This document shows, in pieces, positions 31,275 through 31,323 of a stretch of 31,323 nucleotides of DNA (its first letter is position 1; the number at the start of each line of letters is the position of its first letter). Both the position numbers and the translations under genes were made by a program. Source of the stretch: Phytophthora quininea (lineage: Eukaryota > Oomycota > Peronosporomycetes > Peronosporales > Peronosporaceae); the NCBI GenBank assembly GCA_011947345.1, contig JAAVTG010000290.1:1-31323 (forward strand), read 5' to 3'. The notes under the pieces are model-generated. The model saw only the letters and a list, made by a program, of their open reading frames with translations, was not told the DNA's origin and searched no databases.

Positions 31275-31323
31275 GGCAGCGGAGACTTGACGGGACTGGA
31301 GGCGGAAGCGGAAGTGAGCAGCC

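Overview
The window looks like gene-dense nuclear DNA of an oomycete, most likely Phytophthora or a close relative. The evidence is: short GT-AG introns (about 47-107 nt) with CTAAC-type branch sites; a START/FYVE-like zinc-finger protein; an exact match to the oomycete core promoter in front of a small secreted peptide gene; relics of Crinkler-like and RxLR-like secreted effector genes; and an outer-dynein-arm docking gene, as expected for an organism with flagellated zoospores. The species cannot be named from sequence alone.

Layout. 1-4096: 3' part of a START/FYVE-like gene (+), a small unknown gene (-), proteasome alpha-2 (+), a rhomboid protease (-). 4326-9571: a more accessory stretch with a decayed Crinkler-like gene (+), an intact-looking guanylate-binding-protein GTPase (+), a decayed RxLR-like gene (-) with signal-peptide-like relics, and a 40-residue secreted peptide gene (+). 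9852-17476: SPRY protein (-), acylated LRR protein (+), ODAD3/CCDC151 (+), NADH-cytochrome b5 reductase (-), LYRM7/MZM1 (+), a small membrane or secreted protein (-). 18134-23761: arrestin-like protein (+), an uncertain reading frame (+), trehalose-6-phosphate synthase with a possible extra C-terminal region (-), an ER-targeted coiled-coil membrane protein (-). 23924-31274: Sec1/Munc18 (-), DNA primase large subunit (+), an unknown eight-exon gene (-), a C3orf33-like membrane protein (+), methionine sulfoxide reductase A (-). Many neighbours are head-to-head with under 300 bp between starts, or tail-to-tail with 50-200 bp between stops. No tRNA, rRNA, CRISPR array or intact transposon was seen.

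The main technical observation is that about a dozen otherwise well-formed genes, including essential ones (proteasome, primase, Sec1), are broken by single-base indels, mostly at short homopolymer runs. Restoring one base at each break gives gene models whose spliced length is a multiple of three. These look like sequencing or assembly errors rather than pseudogenes. The two effector-like loci also carry in-frame stops and are better candidates for real decay. The most interesting biology is the small secreted peptide with its canonical promoter beside the RxLR relics.
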